Shown: positions 18,923 through 29,537, numbered from the stretch's first letter. The stretch: 64,000 bases of DNA from Vibrio penaeicida (GCF_019977755.1 NZ_AP025145.1:434001-498000), one strand, 5' to 3'. Made by a program: numbers and translations. Notes: generated by a model from the letters alone, not told the origin.

Positions 18923-20524
18923 ATGGAAGTGGAACAGAATAAACGTCTTAATTTGATGGTATCAAACACCAAAGAATTGGAACCAGGGCTCACCCCTTCC
19001 TGTGAATTTACGGAAGAGGGCGGGGTGATTGGTTCGAGCCCGAGCGCGTTTTGGGTTTTGCAAGACCAACGCCGAGACGTGCAAGGCAGCCATTGCGAAA
19101 TCTTGGTGTACGACAGTCATTTTTGTGTCAAAGACCTCAGCGGAAAAACCTACGTTAATGGCGCAACGATGCCGATTGGCGTGGGGAAAATGGCGCAAAT
19201 CACCACCAAAGACTCCCTTAAAATTGGCGTCTATGAGTTGATGGTGGTTAGCGGAGTTGGCCACTCTAGTATGTCGTCACACAACCAGTCTCTTGAGCAA
19301 CTGTTTATAGAAGATGCCGCCTTGGTGAAAGGCGATCCTGACTCCGTCGAAAGCCTATCCGTACCTGAAGAAATTACGTACATCGACCCACTCGATGTAT
19401 TAGATGGTGGAGACACCACCGCGAAAAGCGAAAGGCTATACGCCGAAGAAGAAGAAAAACTGTCAGACGACCAAATTGAAGCGAATAGGCTACTGGCGGA
19501 TGAAGAGCCAGAAAGCCGTGAAAAACCGACCCTTCAAGCGGACAGTGAATATGAAATTTCTTCTGCAATAAAGCTGAAAAAGCGCAGTCGATTTAATCCA
19601 TTTTCATTCTTTTCCAAATCAGATTCTTCGGAATCAGAGCAAGAATCTGCAAACTCAAAGCCAGATGCAGAAAAGTTAGAACCAAACATTTCAAACTCCT
19701 CACCCGCAATGGGAGCGGAGTCAGCAGCAGTGTCTGCCAAATCGAATCCGGTTGAGACATCTCAGCCTTCAACTCACACCTATGATCAGCTCTTGGCAGA
19801 AGAGACTGGTGCACAAAACGCGTTCAGAACAGAGGGCTACAAGATGGACGATAAAACCCTAGATTTATTAGAAGAAGAAATCGCCCAAAATGAACAATTC
19901 AAAGCGGATATGCCGCTTGGCGATGAAAACAACCACCTATTGTCTGGCCCGTTATTTCGTGGGCTAGGTGTATCGGTGACCCCTTCGCACCACTCTGGTG
20001 ATGTGCAAATGACATCCGAAGAAATGGGGGCAGCACTGCAAGCCGCAGTGAAAGGTTTACTGGATTTGCATCAACACGTGGATAACAGCCGCTACGGGGT
20101 GATCAATAAAAACCTGCAACCGATAGAAGACAACCCGCTTCGTTTAGGTATGTCTTATGAAGACACGGTGAAAACCTTATTCAATACCAATCCTGGTGCG
20201 GTTCACCTCTCAGCACCTTCTGCGATATCTGAAAGTTTGAAAAACCAGAAAGATCACAACGATGTCGTGCAAATGGCCACCACGTTAGCGCTCGGGCAAA
20301 TCGTACGTGCGTTTTCACCAGAAGTATTGATGAAGCGATTTGAAAATTACCGCCGCTCTTACCAAACCCCAGAACAGAACACTGATGCGTGGGCGTGGGA
20401 AATGTACCAAAGCTACTACAAAGAACTGACTTCCGATCGTCAGCAAGGCTTTGAGAAGTTGTTCTGGGAAGTATTCGATCAAGCGTATGACCGCTTACTT
20501 CGTGAGAAACAGATGGAGTCGTGA
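18923..20524 (+). CDS. vasC: FHA-domain T6SS protein VasC/TagH
   Basis: A 533-residue protein. Residues about 15-110 form an FHA domain: GSSPSAFWVLQD, GSHCEI, DLSGKTYVNG. A long acidic, Ser/Glu-rich low-complexity linker (about 120-330) follows. The C-terminal 200 residues, starting near LSGPLFRGLGV, match the TagH/VasC C-terminal region (MTSEEMGAALQAAVKGLLDLHQ and FWEVFDQAYDRL). FHA domains bind phosphothreonine; in some systems this couples to a PpkA kinase, but no T6SS kinase or phosphatase gene is present here. It lies 43 bases after tssG and overlaps tssJ. Confidence 0.9.
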   Translation: MEVEQNKRLNLMVSNTKELEPGLTPSCEFTEEGGVIGSSPSAFWVLQDQRRDVQGSHCEILVYDSHFCVKDLSGKTYVNGATMPIGVGKMAQITTKDSLKIGVYELMVVSGVGHSSMSSHNQSLEQLFIEDAALVKGDPDSVESLSVPEEITYIDPLDVLDGGDTTAKSERLYAEEEEKLSDDQIEANRLLADEEPESREKPTLQADSEYEISSAIKLKKRSRFNPFSFFSKSDSSESEQESANSKPDAEKLEPNISNSSPAMGAESAAVSAKSNPVETSQPSTHTYDQLLAEETGAQNAFRTEGYKMDDKTLDLLEEEIAQNEQFKADMPLGDENNHLLSGPLFRGLGVSVTPSHHSGDVQMTSEEMGAALQAAVKGLLDLHQHVDNSRYGVINKNLQPIEDNPLRLGMSYEDTVKTLFNTNPGAVHLSAPSAISESLKNQKDHNDVVQMATTLALGQIVRAFSPEVLMKRFENYRRSYQTPEQNTDAWAWEMYQSYYKELTSDRQQGFEKLFWEVFDQAYDRLLREKQMES

Positions 20525-20997
20525 TCGTGAGACAAATGCTGTCCATATTTTTGGGCGTTTTGCTGCTAGTAGGGTGTAGCTCTAGTGAAGATGTTAGAGA
20601 GCTACCATCTGTCGTGTCGTTCAGCATGGTGGCAGATGAAGGGGTGAACCCCAATGTGTTTGGCGAATCGTCCCCCGTTGAAGTTCAGGTCTTTGAGCTG
20701 GTGGATGACTCCATGTTCATGTCTGCGGATTTTGATCAAATCAATGAAGATCACAAAAAGGTATTAAAAAGCAATTACATACAGGTATACGACTACGTAT
20801 TGACGCCAGGCCAATTTAAGTACGTCGACGACGTAGTGGTGGATGAAGACACCCGCTACATCGGCGTGTTAGCGAAGTTTGCCGAGCCAGAACTGAGCGA
20901 ATGGAAAAAAGCAGTGAAGATCATCAATTTAGGTCGGAAGTACCACTTGCTGATGCTGTTTAAAGATTACGACATTAAGTTAGATAAGGTTGAGTGA
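20521..20997 (+). CDS. tssJ: TssJ outer-membrane lipoprotein (VasD)
   Basis: A 158-residue lipoprotein with signal peptide and lipobox LVGC (lipidated Cys near residue 19). The mature part has the transthyretin-like TssJ pattern: SPVEVQVFELVDDSMFMSADFDQI and a later KIINLGRKYHLLMLF. TssJ anchors the TssJLM trans-envelope complex to the outer membrane and binds TssM. The start is a GTG overlapping the vasC stop (GTGA); an ATG 15 bases later is possible. It overlaps the next gene region by 4 bases. Confidence 0.92.
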   Translation: MIVRQMLSIFLGVLLLVGCSSSEDVRELPSVVSFSMVADEGVNPNVFGESSPVEVQVFELVDDSMFMSADFDQINEDHKKVLKSNYIQVYDYVLTPGQFKYVDDVVVDEDTRYIGVLAKFAEPELSEWKKAVKIINLGRKYHLLMLFKDYDIKLDKVE

Positions 20998-20999
20998 GT

Positions 21000-22334
21000 A
21001 TGTATTCACGGAATAGAGTCGTTTGGAGCGAAGGATTATTCATTAAGCCACAGCATTTCCAGCAACAACAACGTTACATGGAATACGCGTTAGATGAGCG
21101 AGTGTCATCTGCCAGCCAATACCTATTTGGGGTGTCAGAGCTGTCGCTGAATCCGGAATACCTAAGCTTTGGTCGAATTGCTATAGAGCGAGCGGTTGGC
21201 GTGATGCCCGATGGCACCGTTTTTCGAATTCCTCAAGAAGATCTCATGCCTGAAGCGCTGGAAATCACCGACGATTCTCTTGCTAACCAGATTGTGTATC
21301 TCGCGTTACCACTTCGCAGTGATTCATTAGCTGAAATCAGCTTTCCTGATTCTCAAGGAACGGGGCGATATACCGCTCGTAAGCAAGAAGTACGCGATGT
21401 GCATACACCTCAAGGGGACAGCACCGTATTGGATGTGTCACCTGTACAGCCGCGCTTAATGTTAGAAAAACAAGATCGAAGCGCATTTGCTTCCGTTGCT
21501 ATTGCGAGAATTCTAGAAAAGAGACCCGATGGCAGTGTCATGCTGGATCCGGACTTTGTGCCTTGTCATTTCAATGTTGTCGGTGTTCCGCATTTGCACC
21601 GATTCATCAGCGAAATGTCGGGATTAATGCGCGAACGTGCAAAAAACATCGCCCAGCGAATTGGTTCGCCAAGCCAAGGTGGTGTTGCTGATGTCTCCGA
21701 TTTTATGTTGCTGCAATCACTTAACCGCTTGCAACCGCAACTTCAGCATTTGTCATCGCTAAGAAGCTTACACCCAGAGCGTTTATACGAATCGCTCAGT
21801 GCCATCTGTGGTGAGCTGGCCACCTTCACAGACGAAAGCCGCATGCCTCCGCAATTTACGGTGTACCAACACGAAATGCCGACCGAATCATTTCAGTCTT
21901 TGATGCTCAAATTACGCCAGTCTCTCAGCATTGTGCTGGAACCAAGAGCGGTGTCGATTCAGCTACAAAAACGCCGTTACGGGCTTATGGTTGCGCCTAT
22001 CCAAGATCAAAGCTTGTTGGAATCTGCCGATTTCATTTTGGCCGTTCGAGCGCGTATGCCTTTGGAAGATTTGCGTCGTCTGTTTGTGCAGCAAACCAAA
22101 GTCGCTTCGGTTGAAAAAATCCGCGAGCTTATTTCGTTGCAGCTTCCGGGCGTTCCCGTCAACCCATTACCCGTTGCACCAAGGCAATTGCCATACCACG
22201 CAGGTTACACCTACTACCAATTGGACAAAACCAGTGAAGCGTGGCGCATGCTGCAAAACGCCAGTGGGTTTGCTTTCCATGTTGCTGGTGAGTTTGACGA
22301 ATTGGACCTGCAGTTCTGGGCCATTAGGAGTTAA
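21000..22334 (+). CDS. tssK: TssK baseplate-membrane connector (VasE)
   Basis: A 444-residue protein starting at the ATG at 21000, giving the classic beginning MYSRNRVVWSEGLFIKPQHFQQQ. A GTG at 20994 is in frame but less likely. Typical marks follow: YLALPLR, MLEKQDRSAFASVAIARILE, and YYQLDKTSEAWRMLQNASGFAFHVAGEFDELDLQFWAIR at the end. TssK trimers link baseplate wedges to TssL and TssM. It follows tssJ directly and stops 2 bases before tssL. Confidence 0.95.
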   Translation: MYSRNRVVWSEGLFIKPQHFQQQQRYMEYALDERVSSASQYLFGVSELSLNPEYLSFGRIAIERAVGVMPDGTVFRIPQEDLMPEALEITDDSLANQIVYLALPLRSDSLAEISFPDSQGTGRYTARKQEVRDVHTPQGDSTVLDVSPVQPRLMLEKQDRSAFASVAIARILEKRPDGSVMLDPDFVPCHFNVVGVPHLHRFISEMSGLMRERAKNIAQRIGSPSQGGVADVSDFMLLQSLNRLQPQLQHLSSLRSLHPERLYESLSAICGELATFTDESRMPPQFTVYQHEMPTESFQSLMLKLRQSLSIVLEPRAVSIQLQKRRYGLMVAPIQDQSLLESADFILAVRARMPLEDLRRLFVQQTKVASVEKIRELISLQLPGVPVNPLPVAPRQLPYHAGYTYYQLDKTSEAWRMLQNASGFAFHVAGEFDELDLQFWAIRS

Positions 22335-22336
22335 TC

Positions 22337-23116
22337 ATGATCGTCACTGAAGAATTCAATAAAGACCGTTACGACGAACTTCTGTTTGATGAAGTAAAGA
22401 GCATCGATGCGGATCAGGATTACTGGTTCAAGCTGCGTGGTGACAACCAAAACAAAATGGTCGATGCGGCTACCCCTTTGCTGGGTTTGTCGCTTCGTAT
22501 TCGCTCTTTGGCGCAATGTGAAAACATTGAAACCATCTATAAACAGGCACAAGAAGAAATCAAAGCCATCGAGATGGAGTTGGTTCAAGCCGATATCGAA
22601 CACGCCATGATCATGGCCTATCGCTATGTGCTCTGCGCCGTATTGGATGAAGCGGTCATGAGCACGCCATGGGGCGCCGACAGCTCGTGGGCGGAGCATT
22701 CTCTGTTAACTCGTTTTCACAACGAAACATGGGGTGGGGAAAAGGTCTTTACCATTCTAAATCGCTTACTGAGCGATCCACCAAGATATCGCGATTTGCT
22801 GGAATTTATTTACCTCTGCCTGATGCTCGGGTTTGAAGGCAAATACAAAGTGGTGGAAGGCGGGAAAGAAGAACGCGAACGCGTCGCCATCAAGCTTTAT
22901 GAAACACTTTCAAGGCTGGATGACAAAGAGCCAGAAGAGCTAACCAGCGCGACAGATCACGTGGTAGCGACCAAATATCGACTAAGCCGCCAAATGCCGA
23001 TATGGCTGATTTTCGCGGGTTTTGCTGGGCTTTGGGCTGTGGTGTTTTTTGTCTATCGCTATCTGTTGCACAGCAAGTCACTCGACGTACTGAGCCAGCT
23101 AAACCAAATTTTATAA
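22337..23116 (+). CDS. tssL: TssL/DotU-like inner-membrane protein (VasF)
   Basis: A 259-residue protein with a cytoplasmic DotU-type domain: MVDAATPLLGLSLRIR, MIMAYRYVLCAVLDEAVMSTPWG, HNETWGGEKVFTILNRLL and LMLGFEGKYKV. One C-terminal membrane helix (MPIWLIFAGFAGLWAVVFFVY) is followed by a short periplasmic tail. TssL is part of the membrane complex with TssM and TssJ. There is no peptidoglycan-binding OmpA extension in this version. It is followed by a 95-base gap before clpV. Confidence 0.94.
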   Translation: MIVTEEFNKDRYDELLFDEVKSIDADQDYWFKLRGDNQNKMVDAATPLLGLSLRIRSLAQCENIETIYKQAQEEIKAIEMELVQADIEHAMIMAYRYVLCAVLDEAVMSTPWGADSSWAEHSLLTRFHNETWGGEKVFTILNRLLSDPPRYRDLLEFIYLCLMLGFEGKYKVVEGGKEERERVAIKLYETLSRLDDKEPEELTSATDHVVATKYRLSRQMPIWLIFAGFAGLWAVVFFVYRYLLHSKSLDVLSQLNQIL

Positions 23117-23211
23117 AACAAATGCTATAGCTCATACGTTACAGATGAAACGTTATAGCCCAAAAAGACCAATAGATTTTATTTTTAATTTTCAATGTCA
23201 AAGGTTGCGCC

Positions 23212-25809
23212 GTGATTCGAATCGAACTCCCAACATTAATCAGTAAACTGAACGAACAGAGCAAGTTAGCCCTCGAGCAAGCGGCTTCACTGTGTTTAGA
23301 ACATGAACACTCAGAAGTGACGTTTGAGCATTACCTGCATGTGTTGCTGGATAACCCACTGAGCGACGTACGTGAAATCCTGCGCAGCAGCGATACCGAT
23401 CATCATGAAATTCAAGACATGGTGCATGGCGCTTTTCCGCGTGAAACGGGTCACGATACGTACCCCGTTTTTTCGCCGCTCCTGATTGAGTTGTTGCAAG
23501 ATGCGTGGCTGTTGGCGTCGACCGAAATGAACCTTGATCACCTTCGTTCTGGTGTTATCTTTTTAACCGCCATCATGCGCCCCGATCGTTACTTACCTGT
23601 CACCTTATCTAAGCGATTTGATCGTTTAAACCGTGAAACCATTCGTCGCGAATTCTTCACCATTCTTAAAGATTCCTCCGAGACGCCCGTTGAGGCTTCT
23701 GGGAAAAAAGGCAAAGCCCCTGTATCAAATGACGGAAACCGCGCACTAGACAAATACTGCGCCAACGTCACGGCACAAGCGCGAAACCAAGAATTGGATC
23801 CAGTGTTATGCCGTGATGAAGAAATCAATTTGATGATCGACATTCTTTGTCGTCGCCGCAAAAATAACCCAATAGTGGTGGGCGATGCGGGTGTCGGCAA
23901 AAGTGCTGTAGTCGAGGGTTTGGCGCTGCGTATTATTGATGGGAAGGTACCGGATAAGCTGAAAAACATTGAACTGATGAGCTTAGATCTCGGTCTACTC
24001 CAAGCAGGCGCAGCCGTGAAAGGCGAATTTGAAAAACGCCTTAAATCCATCATTGATGAAGTGAAATCTTCACCGACGCCCATTATTTTGTTCATCGATG
24101 AAGCGCATACCCTTATCGGTGCGGGCAATCAGGAAGGGGGCGGCGACGCTGCTAACCTGTTGAAACCAGCACTAGCAAGGGGCGAACTGTGTGCCGTAGC
24201 CGCTACAACGTGGAAAGAATACAAAAAATACTTCGAGAAAGATCCTGCGCTTAGCCGTCGTTTCCAATTGGTGAAGCTAGACGAGCCTTCGGCAGATCAA
24301 ACCGTCGATATCCTTCGTGGATTGTGCGAAGTGTATGAGAAAAATCATCAGGTACTCATTTCAGACAGCGCATTGAAAGCGGCTTCTCATTTGTCGGCAA
24401 GGTATGTGTCTGGTCGTCAACTACCAGATAAAGCGATTGATGTTTTAGACACCGCCTGTGCCCGTATTTCCATTAACCTCAGCACGCCACCCGCCCGAAT
24501 GTCTGAACTGGAAACACTTCAACATCAATACGAGTTGGAGCGCAAAATGCTGGAACGCCAACTTCAGATCGGGCAATCGATTGATGAAGAGCGCCTTGCC
24601 ACACTCATTGCTAAAGACGAAGAATGCCAAGCCGAATTCCACGAAACCGAGCGTGCGTGGGTAAAACAGCGCGATTTGATCAATCACATGATCGAACTTC
24701 GTACCAAGCTGCTTTCTGATGAATTAGAACCAGAAGAGCTTGAGGAAACAAAGCAAGCACTTGAAGTGATGTACGAAGAACTCGAGCAGACACCGTTTAA
24801 TGATCGCCTCATTCACCCAGAAGTCGACGAGCAGCAAGTTGCCGAAGTGATTGCCGACTGGACAGGTGTGCCGATCGATCAAATGAACACCGATGAGCTG
24901 ACGAAGCTGACTCATTTGCCGGACATTCTTGAAAAAGCCATCAAAGGTCAGGATGTGGCGATTCAGCGAATTCACAAACACCTACTAACGGCCCGTGCCG
25001 ACTTAAGAAGACCCGGCAGACCGAAAGGCGCGTTCCTACTTGTAGGGCCAAGTGGTGTTGGTAAAACAGAAACCGTGGTGCAACTTGCTGAAGAGTTATA
25101 CGGCGGCAAGCGATTCCTTACCACGATCAACATGTCTGAGTACCAAGAGAAACACACTGTATCGCGTTTGATTGGTTCGCCTCCGGGCTACGTAGGCTTT
25201 GGTGAAGGCGGCGTGTTAACGGAATCCATTCGTAAAATGCCGTACTCCGTTGTATTGCTTGATGAAGTCGAAAAGGCACACCCAGAAGTACTGAACTTGT
25301 TCTATCAAGCGTTCGACAAAGGCGAGTTAGCGGATGGAGAAGGGCGTCTGATTGACTGCCAAAACATCGTGTTCTTCTTAACGTCTAACCTTGGTTTCCA
25401 AACCATTGTCGATTACGCCGACCGCACCGATGAAATGGACGATGCGTTGTACCCAGAACTCGCCGCGTTCTTTAAGCCAGCGCTACTGGCGCGTATGGAA
25501 GTGGTGCCTTACTTACCATTAGGCGAAGAGGTGATGGAGAAAATCGTGCGCGGCAAATTGGCTCGCCTTGAGTCTGTGCTTACCGAGCGTTATAAGGCGA
25601 CTGTGGATATTGCCTCTAGTGTTATCGACGAGATCTTGTCTCGTACCACTCGCTCCGAAAATGGTGCGCGAATGCTAGAAGCCATTATTGAAGGGCAAAT
25701 GTTGCCACCGATTTCATTGGCATTACTGGAAAAGTTAGCCAATCAAGAACCGGTATCGCACATCAGCATTTGTGCTCAAGATGGCGAATTCATCGGTAAG
25801 GTGGAATAG
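23212..25809 (+). CDS. clpV: ClpV ATPase of T6SS (VasG, TssH)
   Basis: An 865-residue AAA+ ATPase with a GTG start. The N-terminal domain (LSKLNEQSK-type, ALEQAASLCLEHEHSEVTFEHYL) binds sheath protein. Two nucleotide domains are complete: Walker A GDAGVGKSA with Walker B ILFIDEAHTLIG, and Walker A GPSGVGKTE with Walker B SVVLLDEVEKAH; a coiled middle domain lies between them. ClpV disassembles contracted VipA/VipB sheath for reuse. It begins 95 bases after tssL with no clear terminator, so it is probably in the same transcript. Confidence 0.95.
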   Translation: MIRIELPTLISKLNEQSKLALEQAASLCLEHEHSEVTFEHYLHVLLDNPLSDVREILRSSDTDHHEIQDMVHGAFPRETGHDTYPVFSPLLIELLQDAWLLASTEMNLDHLRSGVIFLTAIMRPDRYLPVTLSKRFDRLNRETIRREFFTILKDSSETPVEASGKKGKAPVSNDGNRALDKYCANVTAQARNQELDPVLCRDEEINLMIDILCRRRKNNPIVVGDAGVGKSAVVEGLALRIIDGKVPDKLKNIELMSLDLGLLQAGAAVKGEFEKRLKSIIDEVKSSPTPIILFIDEAHTLIGAGNQEGGGDAANLLKPALARGELCAVAATTWKEYKKYFEKDPALSRRFQLVKLDEPSADQTVDILRGLCEVYEKNHQVLISDSALKAASHLSARYVSGRQLPDKAIDVLDTACARISINLSTPPARMSELETLQHQYELERKMLERQLQIGQSIDEERLATLIAKDEECQAEFHETERAWVKQRDLINHMIELRTKLLSDELEPEELEETKQALEVMYEELEQTPFNDRLIHPEVDEQQVAEVIADWTGVPIDQMNTDELTKLTHLPDILEKAIKGQDVAIQRIHKHLLTARADLRRPGRPKGAFLLVGPSGVGKTETVVQLAEELYGGKRFLTTINMSEYQEKHTVSRLIGSPPGYVGFGEGGVLTESIRKMPYSVVLLDEVEKAHPEVLNLFYQAFDKGELADGEGRLIDCQNIVFFLTSNLGFQTIVDYADRTDEMDDALYPELAAFFKPALLARMEVVPYLPLGEEVMEKIVRGKLARLESVLTERYKATVDIASSVIDEILSRTTRSENGARMLEAIIEGQMLPPISLALLEKLANQEPVSHISICAQDGEFIGKVE

Positions 25810-25810
25810 C

Positions 25811-27361
25811 ATGGCGGATTGGCTTAACGTTTCCGACAAACTGGTCAACGCAAGAGAAGCCTCTGGCCTGGTACAGGTTTTGCTCGATACGTTAGAGCAA
25901 GACTTGCAAGTCGACAAAAGCTTTTTTGTTGCTGTGACACCGGACGGTCGCCAGTTGCTGACCCTAAACCGTGTGCCTGATCTTTGTTGGAATGTCACTG
26001 ATTTTGAATGCCCATTTGCGCATGTGCTGCAAAATGGCGGGCAAAAAATCATTAATCACGAGCACCTTGTGTATTGGCAGGGTGACAGCAATTTCACCTC
26101 ACTGATCGAAGGCTGCCGACCGGATCAAAAAATCGTCGTGACCCCTTTACCTAGCCGTCACGGCGCGGTTGTGGCTTTGTCTGTGAACTTGGTTCACGTC
26201 GATAGTTGGAAAAACGCCCTCGGGCAATCTCACTACGACCGCTTCTTGGCGTTGTTTACTCGTCATTGGGAAAGGTTAAGTGAGTTGAACGAAGCGTCTG
26301 TCTCGAAGAGTAATCTTAAAGAGTCACTGTCCTACGTTGAAAAAACACAAACCATTTTAAAGCAGTCGGATGCGATCAAGCACAAGCTTGTGGGTGACAG
26401 CACGGCGATGAAAAAGCTGCGCGAGCAAATCGCCACCGCCTCTCAATCCGACATGACGGTATTGATTCAAGGTGAAACGGGAGCAGGTAAAGAAGTCGTC
26501 GCGTCTGCGATTCACGACCTTTCTTCTCGTCGTAAAAAGTCACTGGTGGCGATTAACTGTGCTGCCATCCCTGAAAACTTGTTAGAAAGTGAGCTGTTTG
26601 GCTACACCAAAGGGGCGTTTTCTGGTGCTACCACCAACAAACCGGGCTTGATTGCACAAGCTGATGGCGGAACGCTGTTTCTGGATGAGATCGGCGATAT
26701 GCCTCCCATTCTCCAAGCGAAGCTACTGCGGGTGCTAGAAACCCGAACTTACCGCCCTTTGGGGGCTGAAAAAGAGCAAAGTTCCGATTTTCGTTTGGTG
26801 GCGGCAACGCATGTCGAGCTGCGTCAGAAAATTGAAGAAAAAAGCTTCAGACAAGACTTGTACTACCGTTTGTACCAATTCCCTTTGTCTGTCCCCAGCC
26901 TCAAAGAGCGCATGGGCGATGTTGAGATTCTGGCGAAACACTTTATCGACCAATTCAACCAAACCCACGGTACTCGCGTTCGCGGTATTCATTTCAAAGC
27001 GCTGGATATGCTCATGCAATACCCGTTTCCTGGGAACGTGCGAGAGCTTCGCCATTTGATCGAATTCGGCTGCGCGCACCTTCACAACGGTCATGAACTT
27101 ATGGCCGATGAATTGGGGCGTTACATTCAAGATTCTCCAGGAATGGCGGCCAATGAAGACAATGTCCATGACGTGCCGGATGAAGAACAAACTCTGCTTT
27201 CCATCTCGGATTTACGTTCTGCCGTGAAAAGCTACGAATCCAAAATTATTGCGCTGCGTTTGCGTCAGTACAAAGGAGACCGATCTCGCGCGGCAGAGAG
27301 TTTAGGCATACCCAAGCGAACATTGGCCGACAAATGTTCCAAACTGGAGATCAATATCTGA
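25811..27361 (+). CDS. vasH: VasH sigma-54-dependent transcription activator
   Basis: A 516-residue enhancer-binding protein. I chose the ATG at 25811, one base after the clpV stop, over an upstream in-frame ATG inside clpV. The N-terminal 170 residues look like a GAF-type sensor. The AAA+ domain has Walker A GETGAGKE, the sigma-54 contact loop as GAFSGA (canonical GAFTGA, a Thr-to-Ser variant) and Walker [12 protein letters not shown]. The C-terminus is a Fis-type helix-turn-helix ([18 protein letters not shown]). VasH activates hcp operons with RpoN in V. cholerae, and a matching promoter lies before hcp here. Confidence 0.93.
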   Translation: MADWLNVSDKLVNAREASGLVQVLLDTLEQDLQVDKSFFVAVTPDGRQLLTLNRVPDLCWNVTDFECPFAHVLQNGGQKIINHEHLVYWQGDSNFTSLIEGCRPDQKIVVTPLPSRHGAVVALSVNLVHVDSWKNALGQSHYDRFLALFTRHWERLSELNEASVSKSNLKESLSYVEKTQTILKQSDAIKHKLVGDSTAMKKLREQIATASQSDMTVLIQGETGAGKEVVASAIHDLSSRRKKSLVAINCAAIPENLLESELFGYTKGAFSGATTNKPGLIAQADGGTLFLDEIGDMPPILQAKLLRVLETRTYRPLGAEKEQSSDFRLVAATHVELRQKIEEKSFRQDLYYRLYQFPLSVPSLKERMGDVEILAKHFIDQFNQTHGTRVRGIHFKALDMLMQYPFPGNVRELRHLIEFGCAHLHNGHELMADELGRYIQDSPGMAANEDNVHDVPDEEQTLLSISDLRSAVKSYESKIIALRLRQYKGDRSRAAESLGIPKRTLADKCSKLEINI

Positions 27362-28053
27362 TGGTTAAACGCACACTCACGATCGCCAGCTTTTTGCTTA
27401 GTTGCCTCGGTAGCCTAGCGTTTTCAGGATACGCGTTAGCACAGGAAGTGACAGAAACGTCGTTGCTGGAGCGAGCACAAACTTGCCGTGCCATTTCAGC
27501 TAAAGTTGATCGCTTGGCGTGTTTTGATGGGCTGTTCGGTACGCCAATTACCCAAGCGCCTACCACAAAGGCTTTGGTGCGCCCAGAACCTTGGCAGCGA
27601 GCTGTGAAAAGTGAAGCGCGCCGCTCAGATATGCGAAACGGCGACGAGCCTTATGGATGGATTCGTAACGAAACCACCGACGGTAATGGTGATAAAGCAT
27701 TGTGGTTTACGTTGAACGCCATGCCTCGAGTCGACAGTGAACAAGCTCCTGTGGTTCTCATGGCGAGCTGCATTAAGAAAATCTCTCGGTTAGAGATCAT
27801 TTTTCCAGATCAGCAGGAAGGGGCTCGCGCCGATGTTTCGCTAGGATCGGAGCGTCAACGCTGGACGTTCGATGAACAAGGCATGGTGCTTCGTTCGGGG
27901 CGTGGATTGGCGGCGATCAGCATTTTGAAACCTCTGGCTCGCCAAAAACAAATCCACGTTCGTTCGAATTCAGAACGCATTGATGGCTTAGTGTTTGAGA
28001 CACCGAATTCAAAAGACACCCTTTCGGAGTTAAGGGAGCTTTGCCGATGGTAG
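27361..28053 (+). CDS. vasI: VasI/TagO-like T6SS accessory periplasmic protein
   Basis: A 230-residue protein with a signal peptide ([27 protein letters not shown]). Two cysteines come early in the mature part: TCRAISAKVDRLACFDGLFG, a motif of the VasI/TagO family. The C-terminal half is beta-rich. Its role is accessory and poorly defined. The ATG at 27361 overlaps the vasH stop by one base, and the stop overlaps the next gene's start. Confidence 0.85.
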   Translation: MVKRTLTIASFLLSCLGSLAFSGYALAQEVTETSLLERAQTCRAISAKVDRLACFDGLFGTPITQAPTTKALVRPEPWQRAVKSEARRSDMRNGDEPYGWIRNETTDGNGDKALWFTLNAMPRVDSEQAPVVLMASCIKKISRLEIIFPDQQEGARADVSLGSERQRWTFDEQGMVLRSGRGLAAISILKPLARQKQIHVRSNSERIDGLVFETPNSKDTLSELRELCRW

Positions 28054-29522
28054 CCATGGACGATCAACACACCAACATCATGGATGATAACTTGGCGAAT
28101 GATAAGGCGATCCGAGCCAAACTGAGTGCCCCAATTTCTGAAGAAAGCGCGGTCGGGGAAAGAGTCTTAGACGATCCAGTTTTCGATTTTGTTGAAAGCC
28201 AAATGATGAAAGTCGGTTCTTTGTCGCACGCTGACGTTCGCTGGGAAGAAGTGGAGACAGGCATTCTTTCCTTGATGGAAAATAAGACCAAGGATCTCAA
28301 GTTACTGGCGCATTTGCTCCAATGCTTTCACCACAGTAACTCTGTTTCTCGTTTTAACCTCTCCATTCAAGTGACAGCGGACTTTATGGCGGCGTATTGG
28401 GAAACCTGTTTCCCGGCACCGGGTGCTCGTGGATTGTTGCCAAGAAGAAAGTTCTTTAGCCAGATTTTGCAACGATTTGATGCGGCACTAGACAAGTTGG
28501 TGAAAGGGACGATTCCTGTTTCAGAGGCGCAAAACGAATCTATAGCGAAAGCAAAAATTGCTTGGAGTGCTACTGCGGAATCTCTGTCACTCGATGACGA
28601 GAATTTTATTGCGTTCATTCGCAAGCTAGAACGTTGGCTGGAATCGAATAAGCTGCAAGATCTGCCGTCTTCACCGAGCCAGCCTGCGACGCAAGAAACA
28701 GCTTCCGCTTCGCCTTCTTCTGGTGGTACGTCGACATCGCCTCGCGCTGTTTCTATCGATACGGGGAATGACAAAGCAACGAAAGCATCGCTGCAAAAAG
28801 TGGCGGATTTTCTCACCGAGTTTGAATACGGCCATGCACTGAGTATTCGAGTGCGTCGCTTTGCGGTTTGGTCGACCATTAGTACGCCGCCGGACGCCAA
28901 TCACAAAGGTGAAACTCAGCTTCGTCCTATGGTGGGCGAGCGTGTGAGTGATTACCTCGAGCAACTACAACGTAACCCAGACTTGGCGTTATGGCGCAAA
29001 GTAGAACAAAGCCTCACCATCGCACCGTATTGGTTTGATGGTCAGCATCTCAGTGCGCAAATTGCGCTAAAGCTTGGGCAACCCACTTGGGCTGCTGCCA
29101 TTTTGGAAGAATCGCAACATTTTCTCGAACGCATCCCAGAACTCGCCACTATGAGTTTTAAAGGCGGTGTTCCGTTCATAAATGAAGAAACAAAAAACTG
29201 GCTGCGTTCTAACGAGCGCGTTCAATCGGCGTCGTCTGTTAACAGTTGGGATGATAAACGTGAAGAAGCGTTTGTGATGGCCAAAGAAGCGGGGCTTTCC
29301 GTTGCTATGGCAATGCTTAATGAAGGGCTTGCGTCAGCAAAAGAACCAAGAGACATATTTTACTGGCGGCTGCTAACCGCCGATTTATTAGCAAACAACG
29401 GGCTAGAAGCGATGGCGCATCAGCACTATCAATCCCTTTACCAAACGGTCATCAAATCCAAAGTGGAAGACTGGGAACCATCGCTCATCAATCAATTACA
29501 ACAATTCGTCGTAACGGAATAA
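28047..29522 (+). CDS. tssA: TssA (VasJ, ImpA N-terminal domain)
   Basis: A protein of about 491 residues. The ATG at 28047 has an AAGGGAG ribosome site; a TTG at 28041 and an ATG at 28056 are alternatives. The N-terminal half is an ImpA-type domain: DVRWEEVETGILSLMENKTKDLKLLAHLLQC, then FMAAYWETCFPAPGARGLLPRR. A Ser/Thr/Pro-rich linker (about 215-245) leads to a C-terminal helical domain. TssA caps the baseplate and coordinates tube and sheath growth. Confidence 0.92.
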   Translation: MVAMDDQHTNIMDDNLANDKAIRAKLSAPISEESAVGERVLDDPVFDFVESQMMKVGSLSHADVRWEEVETGILSLMENKTKDLKLLAHLLQCFHHSNSVSRFNLSIQVTADFMAAYWETCFPAPGARGLLPRRKFFSQILQRFDAALDKLVKGTIPVSEAQNESIAKAKIAWSATAESLSLDDENFIAFIRKLERWLESNKLQDLPSSPSQPATQETASASPSSGGTSTSPRAVSIDTGNDKATKASLQKVADFLTEFEYGHALSIRVRRFAVWSTISTPPDANHKGETQLRPMVGERVSDYLEQLQRNPDLALWRKVEQSLTIAPYWFDGQHLSAQIALKLGQPTWAAAILEESQHFLERIPELATMSFKGGVPFINEETKNWLRSNERVQSASSVNSWDDKREEAFVMAKEAGLSVAMAMLNEGLASAKEPRDIFYWRLLTADLLANNGLEAMAHQHYQSLYQTVIKSKVEDWEPSLINQLQQFVVTE

Positions 29523-29537
29523 CACAAGGTAAGAAAC

